Made by a program: the position numbers and the translations under genes
Shown here: positions 32,492-41,429 of the stretch, piece after piece
How positions within the stretch are numbered: position 1 is the first letter of the stretch
Layout of the letters: each line of letters starts with the position of its first letter
Assembly (NCBI RefSeq): GCF_004348525.1
Contig: NZ_SMKG01000005.1
Span: 1-64,000 of the forward strand
Reading direction: 5' to 3'
DNA length: 64,000 nt
DNA from: Micromonospora sp. 15K316
GTDB lineage: Bacteria > Actinomycetota > Actinomycetes > Mycobacteriales > Micromonosporaceae
Notes under the pieces: model-generated
What the model was told of the DNA's origin: nothing
What the model saw: the letters and a program-made list of their open reading frames with translations, nothing else
Databases searched by the model: none

Positions 32492-32507
32492 CTCTGGTTG
32501 AGGTCAA
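32492..32507 (-). promoter_or_regulatory. Candidate MerR-type operator/promoter for the SDR gene
   Basis: On the minus strand it reads TTGACCTCAACCAGAG, with TTGACC in a -35 position and a long spacer, as seen at MerR-regulated actinobacterial promoters. Only one half of the usual palindrome is clear, and no MerR gene is nearby. Confidence 0.35.
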
Positions 32508-32631
32508 CAGGAACTTGCCAAGATCGGACATCCGCTCTTCGGCGGATCCGTACGGCGCCGACGGCCTGTTACCTCGGAAGGCTGCCTCAGCCATTGACCG
32601 GATTCTCGGCCAGGATGAGACGGCGTGACCG

Positions 32632-32654
32632 CTTGGCTGTACGGATGGCTGTAC
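32632..32654. repeat. Candidate integrase arm-type site, right
   Basis: A second copy of the 23-base tandem GGCTGTAC sequence (compare 30398-30420), 26 bp inside the right att repeat. Confidence 0.55.
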
Positions 32655-32679
32655 TCGGACCGAGATCGACCAAGGGAGG

Positions 32680-32728
32680 TGCTGGTGGAGCCCAGGGGAC
32701 TCGAACCCCTAACCCCTGCCTTGCAAAG
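32680..32728. repeat. att repeat, right (3' half of intact tRNA-Ala)
   Basis: This is the right copy of the 49-bp direct repeat; it overlaps the intact tRNA-Ala from its 3' end to the anticodon loop. One base differs from the left copy at 30258-30306. Confidence 0.85.
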
Positions 32729-32758
32729 GCAGTGCTCTGCCAGTTGAGCTAGGGCCCC
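32683..32758 (-). tRNA. tRNA-Ala (anticodon TGC)
   Basis: A full cloverleaf on the minus strand. It has a 7-bp acceptor stem starting GGGGCCC, a D-arm TAGCTCAACTGGCAGAGCA, anticodon TGC within CTGCCTTTGCAAGGCAG, the T-loop GGTTCGAGTCC, discriminator A and an encoded CCA. Its 3' half is the integration site of the neighbouring element. It pairs with tRNA-Ile, as often found downstream of gyrA in actinobacteria. Confidence 0.96.
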
Positions 32759-32800
32759 GGGAGCGGCGACGCCGCCGGTCAGTTGTGGCCGACGGTCACG

Positions 32801-32929
32801 TCAGCGCAGGTCGGGCGCGGTGGTCGCCTCGTGCCAGAGGGCGCGTTCGTCGTTGGAAGCCTTGATCTTCTTGGCCACGACGGCAGCCACGCCGATGACA
32901 CCGGCGAGAACCAGAAGCTTCTTGACCAT
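32801..32929 (-). CDS. DLW-39-family peptide
   Basis: A 42-residue peptide: MVKKLLVLAGVIGVAAVVAK, then a basic linker, then ALWHEATTAPDLR at the C-terminus. It matches the actinobacterial DLW-39 family of small single-pass membrane peptides. These are typically encoded here, between gyrA and downstream tRNAs. The function is unknown. Start ATG at 32929, stop at 32801-32803. Confidence 0.85.
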   Translation of the reverse strand: MVKKLLVLAGVIGVAAVVAKKIKASNDERALWHEATTAPDLR

Positions 32930-32972
32930 TGGGGCGACCCCTTGCGCTCGGCTGCCGTCGGAGGACGTGCGG

Positions 32973-33046
32973 TGGGGCTAGCTGGAATCGAACCAGCGAC
33001 CTCAGAGTTATCAGCTCTGCGCTCTAACCGACTGAGCTATAGCCCC
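32973..33046 (-). tRNA. tRNA-Ile (anticodon GAT)
   Basis: A minus-strand cloverleaf of 74 bases. The acceptor stem starts GGGGCTA, the D-arm follows the TAGCTCAGTCGGTTAGAGC pattern, the anticodon is GAT, the T-arm is CTGGTTCGATTCCAG and the discriminator is A. A full CCA is not encoded. Confidence 0.96.
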
Positions 33047-33147
33047 GCGTAGCGACGAGCAAGGTTAACCCATCCGCGCGCGCCGCCCCAAATCGGGGGG
33101 TGGCTCTGCGTGCCGCCCGTCGCCGTCGAACCTACCGGAATGCCGAA

Positions 33148-33181
33148 CGCCGGGACGACCGCTTTTCGCGGCGCCCCGGCG
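33148..33181 (-). terminator. Imperfect hairpin after the DUF3566 gene
   Basis: Outer arms 33148-33154 and 33175-33181 and an inner stem around TTTT lie 12 bp beyond the stop of the DUF3566 gene. It may end the gyrB-gyrA-DUF3566 transcript. Confidence 0.45.
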
Positions 33182-33192
33182 TCCGGTGTCGT

Positions 33193-34053
33193 TCAGTCCC
33201 GCTCGGCGAGGGTCAGCTCGATCCCGCCGACCAGGTCGGCGCAGACGTTGTAGACGAATGCCCCGAGGGTGGCCAGCGCCGTGAAGAGCACGACGTTGAC
33301 CAGACCGATCAGCGCGGAGCTGAGAATCACGCCCTTGGCGGTGATCTGGAAGCCGTCGGCGCTCTGCCCGCCGGCGTTCACCAGGTCGGTGAGGCTGTCG
33401 TTGACGCTCTGGAAGACACCCATGGCGTCCAGGGCGAGGTACAGCACCGAGGTGGCCACCACGACCACGATGAAGAGCACCACCGACACGGCGAATGCGA
33501 ACTTCATCACGGACCAGGGGTCGATCCGCTTGAGGTTCAGCCGGGCCCGGCGCGGTCCGCGGGACGCGGCCGAGCTCACGGACGTACGCGCGGCGCGTAC
33601 CGCGTCACCCACCCGCGCGGCCCCGACGGCGGCCGGGTTGCCGAGGCCTGCCGGGAGGCCGCCACCGTTCGGTGGCCTACCGCCGGTCCCCGGCCGGGTG
33701 GCCTCCGGGTTGGCCGAACCGCTGACCCGGGCCTGCGTGCCGGTGCTCGCCACGCCGGCCCGGACCGGGATCTGCTGGGTGCTGCTGCTCGACGGCCGGG
33801 CGGCGGCCGCTTTGGCCGCGTCGGCCGACACTGCCTGGGTCTTCTCGCTGGACCCCTCGTCGTCGGTCGGCTTGTCCGGCGGCGGTGTCATCCCGGGCGC
33901 CCGGGTGAATTTCGGGGCAGGCGCGTCGGCGGGGACCGTTGCGCGGCCCACGGCCGCTCGGCCGGTCGCCGACGCGCCGCCTCCTGCGGCCTCCTCGTCG
34001 ACCGGGTTGGCCGAGGACCCCGCGTTCCCCGACTTCGCCTGTGTCTCCGTCAT
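33193..34053 (-). CDS. DUF3566 membrane protein downstream of gyrA
   Basis: A 286-residue protein. Residues 1-170 are a low-complexity tail rich in Ala, Pro, Ser and Thr. Residues about 175-285 form the DUF3566 domain, with two membrane helices: FAFAVSVVLFIVVVVATSVL and VILSSALIGLVNVVLFTALA. The charged stretch LNLKRIDPWSVMK before the first helix is typical. It is conserved next to gyrA across actinobacteria, with unknown function. The gap to gyrA is 4 bp, so the two share a transcript. Confidence 0.92.
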   Translation of the reverse strand: MTETQAKSGNAGSSANPVDEEAAGGGASATGRAAVGRATVPADAPAPKFTRAPGMTPPPDKPTDDEGSSEKTQAVSADAAKAAAARPSSSSTQQIPVRAGVASTGTQARVSGSANPEATRPGTGGRPPNGGGLPAGLGNPAAVGAARVGDAVRAARTSVSSAASRGPRRARLNLKRIDPWSVMKFAFAVSVVLFIVVVVATSVLYLALDAMGVFQSVNDSLTDLVNAGGQSADGFQITAKGVILSSALIGLVNVVLFTALATLGAFVYNVCADLVGGIELTLAERD

Positions 34054-34057
34054 TCAA

Positions 34058-36577
34058 CTAGTCCTGTTCGTCAGGCTCGTCGGCATTGCGAGCAATCGCC
34101 ACGATAGTCACGCCGTCCGGAAGGTCCATCAGCTTGACCCCCATTGTGTTCCGGTCACGCGTACGGCGTACAGGCTTCACGGGAGTCCGGATGACACCAC
34201 CGTTGCTGGTGATCGCGAACAGTTCGTCGTCCGGATCGATCACCACCGCGCCGACCAGACCACCGCGTCGCTCCGTGATCTTCGCAGTCAGCACGCCTTT
34301 ACCTCCCCGGCCCTGGACCGGGTATTCCTCGATGGGGGTACGTTTCGCGTATCCCCCGTTCGTCGCGACCAGGACGTCCAGACCCGGCCGGACGACCTCC
34401 ATGGCCAGCAGCACGTCGTCCTCGGTGAAGCGCATGCCGATCACGCCCGAGGTGGCACGACCCATCGGCCGCAGCGCCTCGTCGGTGGCGTTGAACCGGA
34501 TCGCCTGCGCCTTCTTGGAGACCAGCAGCAGGTCGTCCTCCGGCCCCACCAGCGCAGCGCCGACCAACTCGTCCTCATCGCGCAGGTTGATGGCGATGAT
34601 GCCGCCGGAACGGTTGGAGTCGAACTCCTCAAGCCGCGTCTTCTTCACCAGGCCGTTCTTCGTGGCCAGTACCAGGTAGGGCGCCACCTGGTAGTTCGGG
34701 ATTTCGATGATCTGTGCGATCTGCTCGTCGGGTTGGAACGCGAGCAGGTTGGCCACGTGCTGGCCCTTGGCCACCCTACTGGCTTCCGGAAGCTCGTACG
34801 CCTTGGCCCGGTACACCCGGCCCTTGTTGGTGAAGAACAGGATCCAGTCGTGCGTCGAGCAGACGAAGAAGTGGCTGACGATGTCGTCCTGGCGCAGGGT
34901 CGCGCCGCTGACGCCCTTGCCGCCACGGCGCTGGGAGCGGTACTGGTCGACCCGGGTGCGCTTGGCGTACCCGGTCCGGGTGATGGTGACCACCACGTCC
35001 TCACGGGCGATGAGGTCCTCCATCGAGACCTCGCCCTCGAACGGGATGATCTTCGTCCGCCGGTCGTCGCCCCACTTGGCGACGATCTCGCCCAGCTCCT
35101 CGGAGACGATCTTCCGCTGCCGCTCGGGCTTGGCGAGGATGTCCTTCAGGTCGGCGATCTCGAGTTCGAGCTTGGCCAGGTCGTCGAGGATGCGCTGCCG
35201 CTCCAACGCGGCGAGGCGGCGCAGCTGCATGTCCAGGATCGCGGTCGCCTGGATCTCGTCGATCTCCAGCAGCCGGACCAGGCCCTGCCGGGCGTCCTCG
35301 ACTGTGGGCGAGCGCCGGATCAGGGCGATCACCTCGTCCAGGGCGTCCAGCGCCTTGGACAAGCCGCGCAGGATGTGCGCCCGCTCCTCCGCCTTGCGGA
35401 GCCGGAACGCGGTACGCCGGCGGATGACCTCGATCTGGTGCTCGACGTAGTAGCGGATGAACTGGGCGAGGTTGAGCGTGCGCGGCACCCCGTCGACCAG
35501 CGCCAGCATGTTGGCGCCGAAGGTCTCCTGGAGCTGGGTGTGCTTGTAGAGGTTGTTGAGCACCACCTTGGCGACCGCGTCGCGCTTGAGCACGAGCACG
35601 ATCCGCATGCCCGTACGCCCGGAGGACTCGTCGCGGATGTCGGCGATCCCGCCGAGCTTGCCCTCCTTGATCAGCTCGGCGATCCGCTCGGCGAGGTTGT
35701 CCGGGTTGACCTGGTAGGGCAGCTCGCTCACGACCAGCGCAGGGCGACCGCGCTTGTCCTCCTCGACCTCCACCACGGCCCGCATCCGGATCGACCCGCG
35801 GCCGGTCCGGTAGGCGTCCTGGATGCCGGCCTGACCGACGATCAGGCCGTGGGTCGGGAAGTCGGGGCCCTTGACGATCTCCAGCAGCGCCTCGAGGGTG
35901 GTCGCCTCGTCGGCCTCCGGGTTCTCCAGGCACCACTGCACCGCCGCGCCGATCTCGCGCAGGTTGTGCGGCGGGATCTTCGTGGCCATGCCGACCGCGA
36001 TGCCCTCGGAACCGTTGATCAACAGGTTCGGGATCCGGGACGGCAGGATGGTGGGCTCCTTGGCCCGGCCGTCGTAGTTGTCCTGGAGGTCGACGGTGTC
36101 CTCGTCGATGTCCCGCAGCATCTCCATGGCCAGCGGATCGAGCTTGCACTCGGTGTACCGCATGGCCGCGGCCGGGTCGTTGCCCGGCGAGCCGAAGTTG
36201 CCGTTGCCGTCGACGAGCGGGTAGCGCAGCGACCACGGCTGGGCCATCCGGACCAGCGCGTCGTAGATCGCCGAGTCGCCGTGCGGGTGGAACTGACCCA
36301 TCACGTCGCCGACGACCCGGGAGCACTTCACGTAGCCGCGGTCCGGCCGGTAGCCGGAGTCGAACATCGCGTAGAGGATCTTGCGGTGGACCGGCTTGAG
36401 CCCGTCCCGGACATCCGGCAGCGCACGCCCGACGATGACGCTCATCGCGTAGTCGAGGTAGGAGCGCTGCATCTCCACCTCGAGCCCGACCGGTTCGATC
36501 CGGTCGTGCGCGACCACGGCGCCGGCGGCCTCAGCGGCCTCGGGCTCGTTCGGTGTGGACTCGGGGGAATCGGTCAC
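34058..36577 (-). CDS. gyrA: DNA gyrase subunit A
   Basis: An 839-residue type II topoisomerase subunit that breaks and rejoins DNA. The catalytic Tyr is in [10 protein letters not shown]. The quinolone-determining region [18 protein letters not shown] keeps Ser and Asp at the positions equal to E. coli 83 and 87, so it looks quinolone-sensitive. The C-terminal beta-pinwheel starts at about residue 510, with the GyrA-box-like QRRGGKGV and QGRGGKGV. The GTG at 36577 has AAGGG nearby. It follows gyrB by 130 bp, a gap that contains DnaA-box-like sequences. Confidence 0.98.
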   Translation of the reverse strand: MTDSPESTPNEPEAAEAAGAVVAHDRIEPVGLEVEMQRSYLDYAMSVIVGRALPDVRDGLKPVHRKILYAMFDSGYRPDRGYVKCSRVVGDVMGQFHPHGDSAIYDALVRMAQPWSLRYPLVDGNGNFGSPGNDPAAAMRYTECKLDPLAMEMLRDIDEDTVDLQDNYDGRAKEPTILPSRIPNLLINGSEGIAVGMATKIPPHNLREIGAAVQWCLENPEADEATTLEALLEIVKGPDFPTHGLIVGQAGIQDAYRTGRGSIRMRAVVEVEEDKRGRPALVVSELPYQVNPDNLAERIAELIKEGKLGGIADIRDESSGRTGMRIVLVLKRDAVAKVVLNNLYKHTQLQETFGANMLALVDGVPRTLNLAQFIRYYVEHQIEVIRRRTAFRLRKAEERAHILRGLSKALDALDEVIALIRRSPTVEDARQGLVRLLEIDEIQATAILDMQLRRLAALERQRILDDLAKLELEIADLKDILAKPERQRKIVSEELGEIVAKWGDDRRTKIIPFEGEVSMEDLIAREDVVVTITRTGYAKRTRVDQYRSQRRGGKGVSGATLRQDDIVSHFFVCSTHDWILFFTNKGRVYRAKAYELPEASRVAKGQHVANLLAFQPDEQIAQIIEIPNYQVAPYLVLATKNGLVKKTRLEEFDSNRSGGIIAINLRDEDELVGAALVGPEDDLLLVSKKAQAIRFNATDEALRPMGRATSGVIGMRFTEDDVLLAMEVVRPGLDVLVATNGGYAKRTPIEEYPVQGRGGKGVLTAKITERRGGLVGAVVIDPDDELFAITSNGGVIRTPVKPVRRTRDRNTMGVKLMDLPDGVTIVAIARNADEPDEQD

Positions 36578-36613
36578 TGTTTACCCTTATCAGACTGAGA
36601 GTCGTTTTCGTGC

Positions 36614-36665
36614 TGTGGATAACCGCTGTGGAAACCGGCCTAGCTGTGGATAACTCTGTGGACCG
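36614..36665 (-). promoter_or_regulatory. DnaA-box cluster between gyrB and gyrA
   Basis: Two exact TTATCCACA boxes on the minus strand (36614-36622 and 36645-36653) plus two weaker ones (36627-36635 and 36657-36665) lie in the 130-bp gap upstream of gyrA. All share one orientation. DnaA binding is predicted, not shown. Confidence 0.65.
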
Positions 36666-36707
36666 GCGGGCCGGCCGGTGGATGTCCGGCCGGCCCGCCG
36701 GCGACTG

Positions 36708-38654
36708 TCAGATGTCCAGGAACCGAACGTCCTTGGCGTTGCGCTGGATGAACGAGCGACGCGCCTCGACGTCCTCACCCATCAGCACGCTGAACAACTC
36801 GTCGGCGGTCGCCGCGTCGTCGAGCGTGACCTGACGCAGGGTGCGGGTCGCCGGGTTCATCGTGGTCTCCCACAGCTCGGGATAGTTCATCTCGCCGAGA
36901 CCCTTGAACCGCTGGATGTCGTCCGGCTTCGCGTTGGGCTTCTGCTGCTGGCGCAGCGCGATCAGGCCGTCGCGCTCCCGGTCCGAGTACGCGTACTGCG
37001 CGTCGTCGCCCCGCTTGTTCCACTTGATCTTGTAGAGCGGCGGGGCCGCCAGGTAGACGTGCCCCAGCTCGACCAGCGGCCGCATGAAGCGGAAGAGCAG
37101 GGTGAGCAGCAGCGTCTGGATGTGCTGACCGTCGACGTCCGCGTCCGCCATCAGCACGATCTTGTGGTAGCGCAGCTTCTCGATGTCGAAGTCGTCGTGG
37201 ATGCCGGTGCCCAGCGCGGTGATGAGCGCCTGAACCTCGTTGTTCTTGAGCACCCGGTCGATCCGGGCCTTCTCCACGTTGAGGATCTTGCCGCGGATCG
37301 GCAGGATCGCCTGGGTCCGCGGGTCGCGACCCTGCTTCGCCGAACCGCCCGCCGAGTCACCCTCGACGATGAAGACCTCGGACTCGCGCGGGTCCGTGGA
37401 CTGGCAGTCCGCCAGCTTGCCGGGCATCGAGCCGGACTCCAGCAGCGACTTGCGCCGGGCCAGCTTGCGCGCCTGCTGGGCGGCGATCCGGGCCCGGGCC
37501 GCCTGGGAGGCCTTCTGGATGATGGTCTTGGCCTCGGCCGGGTTGCGGTCGAACCAGTCGACCAGCCACTCGTTGCAGACCCGCTGCACGAAGCTCTTGA
37601 CCGGGGTGTTGCCGAGCTTGGTCTTGGTCTGCCCCTCGAACTGCGGGTTGGCGAGCTTCACCGAGATGATCGCGGCGAGCCCCTCGCGGATGTCCTCGCC
37701 GGAGAGCTTCTCGTCACCCTTGAGCAGCTTGCGGTCGGTGCCGTACCGGTTGACCACGCTGGTCAGCGCGGCCCGGAAGCCCTCCTCGTGGGTACCGCCC
37801 TCGTGGGTGTTGATCGTGTTGGCGAAGGTGTAGACCGACTCGCCGTACGACTCGTTCCACTGCATGGCGATCTCGACCGACATGCCCTCCTCCTCGGCGC
37901 CGAACTCGACCACCGTCCGGTGGATCGGGTTCTTCGAGGCGTTGAGGTGCCGGACGAAGTCGGCGATACCGCCCTTGTAAAGGAAGGTCACCTCCCGCGG
38001 CTTGCCCTCCTCACCCTCCGCGACCCGCTCGTCGAGCAGGTGGATGGTGAGGCCGCGGTTGAGGAAGGCCATCTCCTGCAGGCGCCGGTAGATGGTCTGG
38101 AAGTCGAAGTCGACGGTCTCGAAGACCGTCGCGTCCGGCCAGAACGAGACCGCCGAGCCGCTCCGGTCGGTCGGCTCACCCTTCTCCAGCGGGCTGGGCT
38201 TGGAGTTGGTGTACTGCTGCCGCCAGTAGAAGCCGTCCTTCTGGATCTCCACCGCCATCCTGGTGGAGAGGGCGTTCACCACCGAGACGCCCACGCCGTG
38301 CAGACCACCGGAGACGGCGTACGCCTTGCCGTCGAACTTGCCACCGGCGTGCAGCACGGTCAGCGCCACCTCGACACCCGGCTTCTTCAGCTTGGGGTGC
38401 AGGTCGACCGGGAAGCCCCGACCGTTGTCGGTCACCCGGACGCCACCGTCGGCGAGCAGCACCACGTCGATGGTGTCGCAGTAGCCGGCGAGGGCCTCGT
38501 CGACCGCGTTGTCCACGACCTCCCAGACGAGGTGGTGCAGACCCCGCTCGCCGGTCGACCCGATGTACATGCCGGGCCGCTTCCGGACCGCTTCAAGCCC
38601 TTCGAGAACGGTGATCGATTCTGCGCCGTACTGCTGGTTGTCCTGCGCTGCCAC
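36708..38654 (-). CDS. gyrB: DNA gyrase subunit B
   Basis: A 648-residue GHKL ATPase and TOPRIM subunit. The ATP site shows [18 protein letters not shown] and [14 protein letters not shown]. The TOPRIM domain has [14 protein letters not shown] and the metal-binding DADVDGQH, and the C-terminus ends in the usual [10 protein letters not shown]. The start is the GTG at 38654; the frame stays open for 500 bp upstream but with no gyrase sequence. Translation may begin directly behind GAGG. It heads the gyrB-gyrA-DUF3566 unit. Confidence 0.98.
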   Translation of the reverse strand: MAAQDNQQYGAESITVLEGLEAVRKRPGMYIGSTGERGLHHLVWEVVDNAVDEALAGYCDTIDVVLLADGGVRVTDNGRGFPVDLHPKLKKPGVEVALTVLHAGGKFDGKAYAVSGGLHGVGVSVVNALSTRMAVEIQKDGFYWRQQYTNSKPSPLEKGEPTDRSGSAVSFWPDATVFETVDFDFQTIYRRLQEMAFLNRGLTIHLLDERVAEGEEGKPREVTFLYKGGIADFVRHLNASKNPIHRTVVEFGAEEEGMSVEIAMQWNESYGESVYTFANTINTHEGGTHEEGFRAALTSVVNRYGTDRKLLKGDEKLSGEDIREGLAAIISVKLANPQFEGQTKTKLGNTPVKSFVQRVCNEWLVDWFDRNPAEAKTIIQKASQAARARIAAQQARKLARRKSLLESGSMPGKLADCQSTDPRESEVFIVEGDSAGGSAKQGRDPRTQAILPIRGKILNVEKARIDRVLKNNEVQALITALGTGIHDDFDIEKLRYHKIVLMADADVDGQHIQTLLLTLLFRFMRPLVELGHVYLAAPPLYKIKWNKRGDDAQYAYSDRERDGLIALRQQQKPNAKPDDIQRFKGLGEMNYPELWETTMNPATRTLRQVTLDDAATADELFSVLMGEDVEARRSFIQRNAKDVRFLDI

Positions 38655-39184
38655 CCTCGGCCACTTTCTCGCGCCGTTCAGCACCGCAATTGGGCACTTC
38701 GGGCGCGGGGTTCGGCGGACAGGACGCGACGTCGGCGCGCACCGGCACCGGAGAGTCCGGTCACGGGTCGGTACGCGCCGGTCGCCGCGGTTGCCCGCGG
38801 ATCGCGATCGGCTCGACCCGACGTGGACAATGATCGCGGGCCCTTCTGGGGGCCCGTGTCTCCTCGCTCCGCACCGGGTCTTCGTCTCTACGCCAATCTT
38901 ACTGTGCGTTGGGGGCAGAACCGCCACTCGGCACCCTCGCAAAGCGGCTGAGAACTCCGTAGCGGGCCGAACCGCCGCGTCCACGACTCCCCCCACGCGC
39001 CAGCCCAAGATCGACGGGCGGTGCCGCTCGCGGGTGCACCCGGGGTCGGGCGGGTCGAGGGGTCGCGGAGCGACCGGCGGTGCCGTACGTTGGCGGCGGT
39101 CCCGGACACGACTTGATCTTTCTGCGTCGGAACCGGACGATCGACTCGATCGACCCCACACGTGCTGTTAAGAGGTGACCCCAG
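38655..39184. other. Gene-free region between gyrB and a divergent gene
   Basis: A 530-bp divergent promoter region. It has one clear structure, a 7-bp hairpin (38837-38843 with 38850-38856) about 180 bp upstream of the gyrB start, which would fall in a long gyrB leader. I see no gene here, and no unambiguous -10 or -35 pair. Confidence 0.6.
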
Positions 39185-39766
39185 ATGGGGCTGGACAACG
39201 TCGCGGTCCACTGGCCGCGTACCGGCCGCTTCTACGATCCGGTCGCGCCGGCCGAGTTCGTCGACTTCGGTGAGATCGTCGATCTGCCGAATATCTCCGC
39301 GCCGACAGCCGCGCTGGCCGAGTTGATCGCCAAGACCGGCACCGTCCGGGCGACGGTGTACACCGAGCTGGTCGACCTGCTGCTCGGCCTGGAGGGTGTG
39401 CTCTACGCCACGGACGCCGCGGCCGAGGACGAGGACCCGGTGATCGACCCGGACGGCTGCGGCTGGATCGCCGACGGCATCGAACGTTTCGTCGCCGGGC
39501 ACCGGGAGTACGGCGAGGTGGTCACGTTCGAGTCGGTGAGCGAGGTGCTGCGCGCGCTGCTCGGTGACGGGCGTCTGGCCGAGCAACAGCTGCGCTGGCT
39601 GGACGGGCGACTCGACGCGCTGCGCGACGAGAGCGGCGAGCCGCCGCAGTGGAACTTCACCGGCGCCGAGCTCAGCGTCCTGGCCGCCTTCTACCGGCGC
39701 TGCGCCGATCGCGGCTTCGCCGTCTACGCGGAGTCCGCGGCCCCGCGCCGGGCCACCCACTCCTGA
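39185..39766 (+). CDS. Conserved hypothetical protein divergent from gyrB
   Basis: A 193-residue acidic soluble protein without recognisable motifs. It starts MGLDNVAVHWPRTGRFYDPV and includes an Asp-rich stretch (DEDPVIDPDGCGWIADG). Its ATG at 39185 is preceded by GAGGTG. The position next to gyrB suggests a conserved neighbourhood gene; I cannot assign a function. Confidence 0.75.
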   Translation: MGLDNVAVHWPRTGRFYDPVAPAEFVDFGEIVDLPNISAPTAALAELIAKTGTVRATVYTELVDLLLGLEGVLYATDAAAEDEDPVIDPDGCGWIADGIERFVAGHREYGEVVTFESVSEVLRALLGDGRLAEQQLRWLDGRLDALRDESGEPPQWNFTGAELSVLAAFYRRCADRGFAVYAESAAPRRATHS

Positions 39767-39880
39767 CCACCGGTCCGTAGGAGCGGGGGTTTACCGGGAT
39801 GTCGGGGCGTCCGGGCAGGCGGATAGCCCGACATACACGGGACTCGCGCGGAGCCGCAGACCGCGCGGGCCGGTCAGCGC

Positions 39881-40348
39881 TCAGGAAGCCGGCTCGGCGC
39901 CGGCCCGGTTCGCCGCGGCGATGACGGTGGTGAGGGCGGCGTGCAGCTGCTGCAACTCGGCCACCGGCAACCCGAGCCGGGCCACGATCGCGGCCGGGAT
40001 CTGCTCGGCCTGCGCCCGCAGCGCCGCTCCGGCGGCGGTCAGCGTGACCGCGAGGCTGCGCTCGTCGGCGGCCGCCCGCTCCCGACGTACGTATCCGGTC
40101 GCCTCCAGCCGCTTCAGCAGCGGCGAGAGGGTACCCGGATCCAGTTGCAGCAGGCGGCTCAGCTCGCGAACGGAGAGCGGGGCGTGCTGCCAGAGCGCCA
40201 GCATCACCAGGTACTGCGGGTGGGTGAGCCCCATCGGCTCCAGCAGCGGGCGGTAGACCGCGACGACGCCGCGCGCGGCGACCGAGAGCGCGAAGCAGAC
40301 CTGCTCCTCCAGGGCCAACGGATCCCGGCCGGCCACCTCGTCGCGCAC
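39881..40348 (-). CDS. MarR-family transcriptional regulator
   Basis: A 155-residue winged-helix protein. The MarR core runs from about residue 35 to 125, with THPQYLVMLALWQHAPLSV, the recognition helix around LDPGTLSPLLKRLEATGYV, and the wing RRERAAADERSLAVTLTAAG. The Cys near position 20 (LEEQVCFALSVAARG) matches the redox-sensing cysteine of OhrR-type members. An organic-peroxide or oxidant sensor is therefore plausible. The GTG at 40348 has GAGGGGGG upstream. Palindromes in the divergent gap are likely its operators. Confidence 0.9.
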   Translation of the reverse strand: MRDEVAGRDPLALEEQVCFALSVAARGVVAVYRPLLEPMGLTHPQYLVMLALWQHAPLSVRELSRLLQLDPGTLSPLLKRLEATGYVRRERAAADERSLAVTLTAAGAALRAQAEQIPAAIVARLGLPVAELQQLHAALTTVIAAANRAGAEPAS

Positions 40349-40388
40349 TGCTCGCCCCCCTCGTAGACCGGTGCTATCGTACCGGTAT

Positions 40389-40431
40389 TTGGTGCCCCAA
40401 TGATTGGTACGCAAACTATTGGGGGCCCAAT
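40389..40431. promoter_or_regulatory. Palindrome cluster, probable MarR operator
   Basis: Three short palindromes lie in the 102-bp divergent gap: TTGGTGCCCCAA (40389-40400), CCAATGATTGG (40398-40408) and ATTGGGGGCCCAAT (40418-40431). They share the CCAAT/ATTGG half-site and lie 20-60 bp from both starts. Confidence 0.6.
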
Positions 40432-40450
40432 CACAAGGGAGGCGGGTGGC

Positions 40451-40672
40451 ATGAGCGAGGAGAAGCCGGGCCGGAAACCGGGTGAGGGCGGCCGGCTCAT
40501 GAGGTGGGCGTACCGGCACCTGGCCGGCCCGGCCGAGGTCCAGGGCGCCGTCCAGGGTGGCTCGGCGGTGGCCCGGGAGCTGTGGAAACAGGACCTGGAG
40601 AACCGCAAGCGTTACAGCCGGGAGCAGCGGGAACGCAAACGGGCCGCGCGCGAGGCCCGCAACGGCGGCTGA
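40451..40672 (+). CDS. Small basic conserved protein
   Basis: A 73-residue protein, highly charged and helical: GGRLMRWAYRHLAGPAEVQG, then a long Arg/Lys/Glu helix ending KRAAREARNGG. The ATG at 40451 has GGGAGG upstream. It diverges from the MarR gene and is probably controlled by it. No function is known to me. Confidence 0.65.
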   Translation: MSEEKPGRKPGEGGRLMRWAYRHLAGPAEVQGAVQGGSAVARELWKQDLENRKRYSREQRERKRAAREARNGG

Positions 40673-40679
40673 GCCGCGA

Positions 40680-41429
40680 TCAGCCGTACGTGTCGCGTGG
40701 GCCGCGACCACGGACCCGGCGCGGCCCACGGGACCACGACGGTGCCGCCGGCCCGTGGATGTGCAGCTTGCGCACCACGTTGTGACCGACCTCCCGGGCG
40801 ATCTGCTTCAGCAGCGAGCCGGCGAGCAGACGCAGCTGGGTCGCCCACGCGGTGGACCGGGCCTCGACGGTCAGCTCGCCGTCCTCCAGCTTCACCGGGC
40901 GGCTGTTCTGGGCCACCTCCGGCCCCACCACCCGCTCCCAGGCGCCGAAGACGGTCGCCTCGGCGGCCGGCTGCTGCCAGCCACGGGCCTTGACCAGCCG
41001 GTCCAGCACCGCACCCAGCGGCTGCGGGTCACGTGGGTCCGGCCCCGGCCCCGAGTAGCCGCGCAACCTCCGCTCGCCACCACCGGTCCCCCCGGTCCCG
41101 GCCCGCCGGCGGGTCTTCGCCGCCGACTCCCGCCGGGCCTTCGCCGCGTCCAGCACCGCGCGCGCCAGCTGCGGCCCCGACACCCCGTCCGGCCCGCCCG
41201 TCTCGGCGCCACCGGCCGGGCCCGTCTCGGGCACGGCGTCCCGCTCGGCGCCGGGCCGTGAAACGGCCCCACCGTCCGCCGCGGTTCCGCCCGATCGGGC
41301 GCCCGGACCGCCGCCGCCCGTTGCGCCAACCGCCCCGGTACGCGCACCGGAGCCACCGGCCGAGGCGGCGCGGCTCTGCCGCCCCGTCTGCGAGCGGCCC
41401 CCCTGGGTGCCCTCCGGATCACTCGGCAC
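40680..41429 (-). CDS. dciA: DciA-type (DUF721) replicative helicase loader-like protein
   Basis: A 249-residue protein. The first 130 residues are a low-complexity Gly/Ala/Arg-rich tail. The DUF721 domain occupies about residues 140-235, with [40 protein letters not shown] and [19 protein letters not shown]. DciA helps load the DnaB helicase in bacteria that lack DnaC. The position directly after recF is the standard actinobacterial one. Its start overlaps the recF stop by 11 bp. Confidence 0.9.
   Translation of the reverse strand: MPSDPEGTQGGRSQTGRQSRAASAGGSGARTGAVGATGGGGPGARSGGTAADGGAVSRPGAERDAVPETGPAGGAETGGPDGVSGPQLARAVLDAAKARRESAAKTRRRAGTGGTGGGERRLRGYSGPGPDPRDPQPLGAVLDRLVKARGWQQPAAEATVFGAWERVVGPEVAQNSRPVKLEDGELTVEARSTAWATQLRLLAGSLLKQIAREVGHNVVRKLHIHGPAAPSWSRGPRRVRGRGPRDTYG

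Larger units (their letters stand above)
30258..32728. mobile_element. Small element remnant inserted at tRNA-Ala
   Basis: The region is bounded by 49-bp direct repeats (30258-30306 and 32680-32728, one mismatch) that copy the 3' half of tRNA-Ala from its 3' end to the anticodon loop. Just inside each end lies a tandem GGCTGTAC motif (30398-30420 and 32632-32654) of the kind integrases use as arm sites. The tRNA at the right end is intact, as expected after site-specific integration. The interior holds three genes (30435, 30949, 31751) and a hairpin-rich region, but no integrase, excisionase or replication gene that I can recognise. It is probably a decayed integrative element. Confidence 0.75.

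Noticed and set aside
36285..36340. A quinolone-resistance change in gyrA
   Set aside because: The Ser and Asp of the resistance region are the sensitive residues, so no resistance is indicated.
33269..36598. A very long plus-strand open frame across gyrA and the DUF3566 gene
   Set aside because: It is antisense to unmistakable gyrA sequence and reads as Arg/Leu/Val-rich nonsense. High GC makes such antisense frames common.
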